NCBI GenBank assembly: GCA_013813825.1
Contig: JACCRA010000380.1
Location: forward strand, 1 to 19,832
Reading direction: 5' to 3'
Length of the DNA stretch: 19,832 bases
Origin: Pyrinomonadaceae bacterium
GTDB taxonomy: Bacteria > Acidobacteriota > Blastocatellia > Pyrinomonadales > Pyrinomonadaceae
The number at the start of each line of letters is the position of its first letter. The first letter of the stretch is position 1. This document shows positions 15,389 through 19,832 of this stretch, piece after piece. Both the position numbers and the translations under genes were made by a program. The notes under the pieces were generated by a model, which was not told the origin of the DNA, ran no database searches, and saw only the letters and a list, made by a program, of their open reading frames with translations.

Positions 15389-16336
15389 ATGGACGTTACA
15401 GTTATCATCTGCACACACAATCACGACAAGAGCTTGCGGCAGACGCTGGAGTCTTTAGTCCGCCTGCGCGTGCCTGAAGGCATGAGTTGTGAGTTGATTG
15501 TGGTTGATAATGCTTCGGAGGATTGTACGGCTGAAGTTGTTCGTTCATGCGAGATGACGAACATGGCGGTCTGCTACATCTATGAGCCGAGGCGTGGGCA
15601 GTGCTACGCCCGTAACGCGGCTCTCGCGGCGGCGCGGGGAGAGGTAATTCTATTCACCGACGATGACGTAAGATTGCCGCACAACTGGATTGAAGGCATG
15701 TGCGCGCCGATCCTGCAGGGCGAAGCTGATGCAATTGTAGGTGGAGTAAAAATAGCGCCACACTTAGAACGTTCATGGATGGAAAAAGGCCACCGATGGT
15801 GGATGGGTTCTTCGGAGTATATAAACGTTGATGCTCCCGAAGGCATGATCGGTGCAAATATGGCCTTCTCGAAAAAGGTACTTGAAAAAGTGCCGGGTTT
15901 TGACACCGAACTCGGCCCCGGCGCTTTGGGGTTTGAGGACGATACGCTCTTTACGCGCCAGATTGTTGCAGCCGGGTACCGTCTCGGTTGCGCGCTGGAT
16001 GTATGCGTTGAACATCATTTCGATGAGTCGCGGTTGTCGCGCGATGGCTTCTTTGAGCGTTCAAGGAGGGCTGCAATGTCATGGGCCTATGTTGCGTATC
16101 ATTGGGAACATCAACTTATACGCTTCCCCCGCTTGCGTTTGGCTAAAGCAATGTTGCGATTGATGTACAAGCGTTTGAGGAACAGGCGTGACATGCGGCG
16201 CGACGAAGGCGTGCCCAGTTGGGAAATTGATGTGGTATGTGGAGTGTATTTCTATAAGCAACATTTAGCGGAGCGCGGGCGCAAGTTTAATTATGAGAAA
16301 CATGGATTGGTTAAAGTACGAAACGGTGACTGTTAG
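15389..16336 (+). CDS. glycosyltransferase, GT2 family
   Basis: 315 residues, GT-A fold, inverting, metal dependent. VTVIICTHNHDKSLRQTLES opens the fold, LIVVDNASED binds the nucleotide, RRGQCYARNAAL contacts the base, and FTDDDV at about 89-94 is the metal-binding DxD. GPGALGFEDDTLFTRQ supplies the catalytic-type acidic residues. The C-terminal 100 residues are basic (Arg-rich) and amphipathic, which could hold the enzyme on the membrane. No transmembrane segment. The ATG has no clear Shine-Dalgarno, although GGAG runs occur 40-50 nt upstream. The donor sugar is not assignable. Confidence 0.9.
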   Translation: MDVTVIICTHNHDKSLRQTLESLVRLRVPEGMSCELIVVDNASEDCTAEVVRSCEMTNMAVCYIYEPRRGQCYARNAALAAARGEVILFTDDDVRLPHNWIEGMCAPILQGEADAIVGGVKIAPHLERSWMEKGHRWWMGSSEYINVDAPEGMIGANMAFSKKVLEKVPGFDTELGPGALGFEDDTLFTRQIVAAGYRLGCALDVCVEHHFDESRLSRDGFFERSRRAAMSWAYVAYHWEHQLIRFPRLRLAKAMLRLMYKRLRNRRDMRRDEGVPSWEIDVVCGVYFYKQHLAERGRKFNYEKHGLVKVRNGDC

Positions 16337-16561
16337 CTTGCGTTAGGTTAAGGCTTAATGATGTGCTGTAAGTTGGTATAGGAAACTTTCAGTTCTCGCA
16401 CAGTCACTTATCCGGTGTGCCCTGTATAAAGAAGAATATAGCTTGGGGAAATGATAATGGCTTCTGTTAGCTTCTCGTTAAGCGTTAAAGTTTTAATGCA
16501 TTTCAGCGGGTAACAGCTTTGCTACGTTTGTTTTCTTAGAACGGCGTTTGAATATTGAGCC

Positions 16562-17515
16562 GTGAAACCTTTAGTTTCAATTCTAATTCCTGCTTATAAT
16601 GCCGCGCCGTGGCTCGGCGAAACTTTGCAGTCAGTCCTCACTCAAACTTGGCTGAAAAAAGAGATTATAATAGTTGACGATGGCTCAACGGACGACACGC
16701 TAACAATTGCTAAAAGGATCAGGTCAAGCAACATTAAAGTTATCGAACAGACAAATCGAGGTGCAAGCGCGGCGAGAAACATAGCCTTAAGAGAAGCACA
16801 GGGCGATTTCATTCAATTCCTTGATGCCGACGACCTGCTAGCTCCCGATAAGATCGAAACACAGATGAAGGTATTTGCCGACTGGGGGTCGAGTGCCGTT
16901 GCCGCAGGCGCGTGGGCGAGATTCTGCACCACAACATCGGAAGCGAGGTTCATTCAGCAACCGCTGTGGAATGACATGTCGCCAGTAGAGTGGCTGGTAT
17001 GTGAAATGCAGGGCGGAGGTATGATGATTCCCGCCGCGTGGATTGTGCCGCGTTCGATTGCCGAACGCGCGGGGCCGTGGAATGAGGCGTTAACCTTACA
17101 TGACGATGGTGAGTATTTTGCGCGCGTAGTCTTAGCAAGCGATGGCGTTCGGTTCTGTCATGGAGCGCTTTGTTTTTACCGTTCTGGCGTCCGCACTAGC
17201 TTGAGCAACTCATACTCTAACGCTGCAATAGAGTCGGCTTACAAGTGCCGCGAACTTTGCGTTGAACATCTGTTGGCGAGGGAGGATAGTCCCCGCACGC
17301 GGCGCGCGTGTGCGACAGTTCTCCAGAATTTCGTGTATTGGATTTATCCGGCGGCGCCGGAATTGGTGCGGCAAGCGGAAAGCAAGATTAAATTGCTCGG
17401 GGGGATAACCCATAAGCCAGAGGGGGGCAAGATTTTCAAATCTCTCACGCGTGTCATCGGTTGGAAAGCGGCGCGGCGGCTCGGAAGGATGGTGCGTCCC
17501 GTTCGGGAGTCTTAG
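16562..17515 (+). CDS. glycosyltransferase, GT2 family
   Basis: 317 residues from a GTG start (weak TTGAG upstream). LVSILIPAYNAAPWLGETLQ, IIIVDDGSTDDT (about 36-47), NRGASAARNIAL and FLDADD (about 88-93, DxD) are the standard GT2 nucleotide and metal motifs. GPWNEALTLHDDGEYFARV carries the catalytic-type acidic pair. The C-terminus is basic. It is preceded by a 225-bp gap that I could not assign, so it may begin a new transcription unit. The FkbM methyltransferase follows within 4 bp, suggesting coupled translation and perhaps methylation of the sugar this enzyme adds. Confidence 0.9.
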   Translation: MKPLVSILIPAYNAAPWLGETLQSVLTQTWLKKEIIIVDDGSTDDTLTIAKRIRSSNIKVIEQTNRGASAARNIALREAQGDFIQFLDADDLLAPDKIETQMKVFADWGSSAVAAGAWARFCTTTSEARFIQQPLWNDMSPVEWLVCEMQGGGMMIPAAWIVPRSIAERAGPWNEALTLHDDGEYFARVVLASDGVRFCHGALCFYRSGVRTSLSNSYSNAAIESAYKCRELCVEHLLAREDSPRTRRACATVLQNFVYWIYPAAPELVRQAESKIKLLGGITHKPEGGKIFKSLTRVIGWKAARRLGRMVRPVRES

Positions 17516-17519
17516 TGCT

Positions 17520-18356
17520 GTGAATATCAAAAGATTAAAGGATAGCGCGTTCTTCAGAGTGCGGAGCGCCGGCAGGGAAATCGCGTGGTGGCGGCAGTCC
17601 GTTCGCAGTTTGGAGAATTGGTCTGAAGTAATAACGGACCGATTGCGCACAAAGTTCGGAGTTAAGCTTAAATGCAACGAGTTGAAGTTGCGCGACGGCT
17701 TGGCATTTTCGCTGCACCCAGGATCAACAGGTCTGTTTCAGGTTTATTTGGAAGTTTTCCCTTGGTCACTGTATGACGGCGATCCCTTGTTTAAGCTTAA
17801 AAAGGGCGATACCGTGATTGACATAGGCGCCAATATAGGTCTCTTCACGCTCAAAGCAGCGCGTCTGGTCGGTGAGGGAAGAGTTTATGCTTACGAGCCG
17901 TGCTCCATGCACTTCAATCTCCTTAGCGAGAACGTGCGTAGAAACAACCAGAAGAACGTTCAAGTATTTAAAGAAGCGGTTTGGAAAAACTCGGACGCGC
18001 TTGAACTATTGTACTCCAACGACACTGAACCGAAGGACACCAGCATATTTCAAATGGGAGGCGAGCAAAGAGAGACGGTAGGTGCCGTGACATTAGAGGA
18101 GATTTTTCGGGAGAATAAAATCGGCTCGTGTGATTTTCTCAAGATGGATTGTGAGGGGGCAGAATATGACATCCTGTTTTACGCTCCGGATCATGTACTG
18201 AAATCCATTAAGAAGATCGCTATGGAATGGCATAAGTTTGATGCTTCGCATGTGCCTGAGAAGCTCGCCGAGTTCCTCACAAAAAAGGGATTTACGATCA
18301 TAGGAGAGCCTGCGTGGGCAGACACTACAGGTTACCTGTATGCCGTCCGGCAGTGA
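17520..18356 (+). CDS. FkbM-family SAM-dependent methyltransferase
   Basis: 278 residues from GTG at 17520, four bases after the previous stop, with GGGAG 11 nt upstream; the same frame runs open back to 17451 inside the GT2 gene, but that part is out of frame there and unlikely to be translated. KKGDTVIDIGANIGLFTL (SAM loop DIGANIG at about 101-107), VYAYEPCSMHFNLLSENV, and LKMDCEGAEYD (about 207-217) are hallmark FkbM motifs. The family O-methylates sugars and polyketide hydroxyls. Here the setting points to O-methylation of a glycan residue. It is the second methyltransferase in the locus and is unlike the zinc-finger enzyme at 8378. Confidence 0.9.
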   Translation: MNIKRLKDSAFFRVRSAGREIAWWRQSVRSLENWSEVITDRLRTKFGVKLKCNELKLRDGLAFSLHPGSTGLFQVYLEVFPWSLYDGDPLFKLKKGDTVIDIGANIGLFTLKAARLVGEGRVYAYEPCSMHFNLLSENVRRNNQKNVQVFKEAVWKNSDALELLYSNDTEPKDTSIFQMGGEQRETVGAVTLEEIFRENKIGSCDFLKMDCEGAEYDILFYAPDHVLKSIKKIAMEWHKFDASHVPEKLAEFLTKKGFTIIGEPAWADTTGYLYAVRQ

Positions 18357-18362
18357 ATAGCT

Positions 18363-18560
18363 GTGCTTATTGTATGGCTACAATGTGCGAGCGTAATAAG
18401 GGTGGTTGCGCCTGGTGGAACAATTATCTGTAGCGTTCCCATTAGGCATGATTCGTTAAAGTTTAATGCGCGCCGACGTTCAGCTTATGAACAAGCCGTC
18501 AATTTCTTTGCCGGTTTAGAACTGCTCGATCCGTGTGTTTTTGACTTTACCTCCGGTTGA
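18363..18560 (+). pseudogene. DUF268-like remnant (methyltransferase-related C-terminal piece)
   Basis: A 65-residue frame whose middle reads VVAPGGTIICSVP, then a Phe-Asn-Ala-x-Arg core (FNARRRSAYEQ) and FFAGLELLDPCVFDF. That order fits DUF268-type proteins, where a (L/A)xPGGxLxxSVP strand is followed by FNAHR and a glycine-leucine segment, as I remember the family. The N-terminal part of such proteins (usually over 100 residues) is missing, and the frame stops before the usual end. It has a GTG start with no ribosome site and lies in the same frame as the FkbM gene, 6 bp after its stop. I read it as a decayed fragment, not a functional gene; the family call is tentative. Confidence 0.5.
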
Positions 18561-18642
18561 GTTTTAATCGGCTGAGATGTTACTCGAAATTTGACGATCC
18601 CATCGCCTGCTTTCGTTCTTGGAAACCTTCCGAGCATCAAGC

Positions 18643-19578
18643 ATGATACGACCGAAAGCATTATCTTACTGTTACGCTCGGCTACCGAAAACGGGTTTGG
18701 GCAATATGCTGCTGGTCTGGGCGCGTGCTTTGGTGTTCGCTCATTTAAACAACTTGCCCTTACTAGTATCGGGGTGGAGTCAAGCCCGCGTCGGGCCATT
18801 TCTGCGGCGCGAAAGAAGCAAGCGGTTATACCTCAATTATTTCAAAAATTTAAATACCATCAGCTTGTTTGAGAAGCTGATATTTATACGAACCTATAAT
18901 TGGGTTATCGAGCCGGACATCGCGCCGTTGTCGTCGGAGCAACATAAGGCATCGCGCAGTTTGTACGTTTTTAGGGAAACGCCGCATTGGTCGGATTATT
19001 TTTATGGCATTAAAGATCATAGAGACTTTATTAGGGAAGGTCTTTACCACATGCTGTCTCAAAAGCATTATGAGAAACTTTCTAATTTGAGACGTCCCGT
19101 TATCGGCGTGCACGTTCGCAGAGGCGACTTCCGGGAGTTGCGGCCGGGGGAAGACATCTCGCAGAGTGGTCTGACGCGCACACCGCTGAACTATTTCAAA
19201 AATTTGATCGACTCGATCCGGGCGCTGCATTCCGTAGAGTTGCCGGTCACCATCTTCTCGGATGGTAGCGACGATGAGTTAAATGAGTTATTAAATATGC
19301 CGAACGCATATCGTTCCGGCGAGAACTCAGACATAGTCGATCTCCTGTTATTGTCCAAAAGCAGAATCGTAATCACCTCGCGCGCCAGCACATTTAGTTA
19401 CTGGGGGGCGTTCCTCTCGGACGCTCCGGTCATCCTTCATCCCGATCACCGCCCGCCAACTCACGCGCCGGTTCGATCCCTTAATATTAACCGCACCTTG
19501 TTTGAGGGCAGCGTTACGGGGGCAGCAGAGATGTGGCCGGAGTTGCTGGTGCGGAACATCAAAGCGATTATGCCGTGA
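18643..19578 (+). CDS. GT11-like (alpha-1,2-fucosyltransferase type) glycosyltransferase
   Basis: 311 residues from ATG at 18643; a TTG at 18619 would add eight residues and neither has a clear ribosome site. GLGNMLLVWARAL (about 18-30) corresponds to the GLGNQMFQYA loop of GT11. GVHVRRGDF (about 154-162) is the HxRRxD motif that binds GDP-fucose. TIFSDGSDDEL and DIVDLLLLSKSRIVITSRAS followed by TFSYWGAFL match the later motifs (usually LMSxC...NSSFSWWGAxL). The family uses GDP-L-fucose in alpha-1,2 linkage, but the departures (NMLLVW, TSRASTFSYWG) leave the donor open. The donor pathway genes are not in this window. Confidence 0.78.
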   Translation: MIRPKALSYCYARLPKTGLGNMLLVWARALVFAHLNNLPLLVSGWSQARVGPFLRRERSKRLYLNYFKNLNTISLFEKLIFIRTYNWVIEPDIAPLSSEQHKASRSLYVFRETPHWSDYFYGIKDHRDFIREGLYHMLSQKHYEKLSNLRRPVIGVHVRRGDFRELRPGEDISQSGLTRTPLNYFKNLIDSIRALHSVELPVTIFSDGSDDELNELLNMPNAYRSGENSDIVDLLLLSKSRIVITSRASTFSYWGAFLSDAPVILHPDHRPPTHAPVRSLNINRTLFEGSVTGAAEMWPELLVRNIKAIMP

Positions 19579-19595
19579 TCTAAGTCCGGTATGAA

Positions 19596-19648
19596 AACTT
19601 CGGCTCTTGGTCTGCTTTGCGCGATCTAAGAGCTGAACGTGAGAAGTT
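19596..19648. other. two-tier inverted repeat between GT11-like gene and next gene
   Basis: AACTTC (19596-19601) pairs with GAAGTT (19643-19648), and inside it GCTCTT (19603-19608) pairs with AAGAGC (19628-19633), giving a stacked stem with an internal bulge on one side. No T-run follows, so it is not a classic terminator. Confidence 0.35.
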
Positions 19649-19684
19649 CAACATGGTATTCTCCGGTGTGTAACGCTTAAGACG

Positions 19685-19832
19685 ATGCTTGCTGTTATTG
19701 AGACACACCCGATTCAGTATCACGCTCCTGTTTACCGCGTGTTGCAAACGCAACTGCAGGTGCCGGTAACAGTAATTTACGGCTCGGATTTCAGTGTTTC
19801 GGGATACCGAGATCGTGAGTTCCAAGCGAGCT
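19685..19832 (+). CDS. glycosyltransferase N-terminus (GT4-like), cut by window edge
   Basis: 49 codons are visible. The opening MLAVIETHPIQYHAPVYRVL is the characteristic start of a group of GT4-type glycosyltransferases (ESHPIQYHAPLYR wording), followed by VPVTVIYGSDFS, the second beta strand. The ATG has only a weak Shine-Dalgarno. It continues the plus-strand series of glycan genes. The catalytic C-terminal half lies beyond the window, so the family call rests on the N-terminus alone. Confidence 0.65.
   Translation, partial: MLAVIETHPIQYHAPVYRVLQTQLQVPVTVIYGSDFSVSGYRDREFQAS

Noticed and set aside
17210..17677. Minus-strand frame of 155 codons across the GT2/FkbM junction
   Set aside because: It covers two well-supported plus-strand genes and shows no family motifs.
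18591..18872. A 93-codon frame overlapping the GT11-like start
   Set aside because: Overlaps the GT11-like gene in another frame and shows no protein motifs.
1..19832. CRISPR arrays, tRNA or rRNA genes, toxin-antitoxin or phage-defence genes
   Set aside because: I saw no regularly spaced direct repeats, no cloverleaf with a CCA end and no defence-protein motifs in any convincing frame.

Overview
The window is part of a cell-surface polysaccharide locus (O-antigen, capsule or exopolysaccharide) of a Gram-negative-type bacterium. No marker gene fixes the taxon. The style of the nucleotide-sugar genes and the mixture of export genes would fit Acidobacteriota (Blastocatellia-like), but that is a low-confidence inference. 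No rRNA, tRNA, CRISPR array or complete mobile element was seen.

Layout. (1) Bases 1-2551, minus strand: a dTDP-sugar operon transcribed leftwards. It holds an RmlC-like cupin epimerase, rmlB and rmlD (cut by the left edge), plus a possible 56-codon leading ORF. (2) Bases 2552-3634: an AT-rich divergent region with a 15-bp palindrome, an ops-like word, and a 5'-truncated, twice frameshifted IS5-family transposase remnant. (3) Bases 3635-8381, plus strand: export and assembly. A Wzc-type co-polymerase/tyrosine kinase is followed by a Wzm/Wzt ABC transporter whose ATPase carries a C-terminal sugar-binding-type extension. (4) Bases 8378-19832, plus strand: glycan-building genes. These are a zinc-finger SAM methyltransferase, three complete GT4 and two GT2 glycosyltransferases, a GNAT acetyltransferase, a perosamine-synthase-like PLP aminotransferase, an FkbM methyltransferase, a DUF268-like remnant, a GT11 (fucosyltransferase-type) enzyme, and the start of another glycosyltransferase.

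How they may work together. RmlB and RmlD (with an RmlC, possibly the divergent one here) make dTDP-L-rhamnose or a related dTDP-deoxysugar. The aminotransferase and GNAT would make an N-acylated 4-amino-4,6-dideoxysugar. The glycosyltransferases assemble the glycan on the inner leaflet, the methyltransferases decorate or cap it, and Wzm/Wzt exports it. The Wzc-like kinase, usually a partner of Wzx/Wzy systems, would control length or export. No flippase, polymerase, Wza-type outer-membrane channel, rmlA or gmd is visible here.

The most notable points are the pairing of a BY-kinase with a Wzm/Wzt exporter, a methyltransferase whose start overlaps the stop of the sugar-binding Wzt, an RmlC-like protein lacking the usual catalytic Lys, a G8 tract in the wzc-like gene, and gene remnants that show recent remodelling. 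I did not find a clearly unprecedented system. The novelty lies in the combination of genes.
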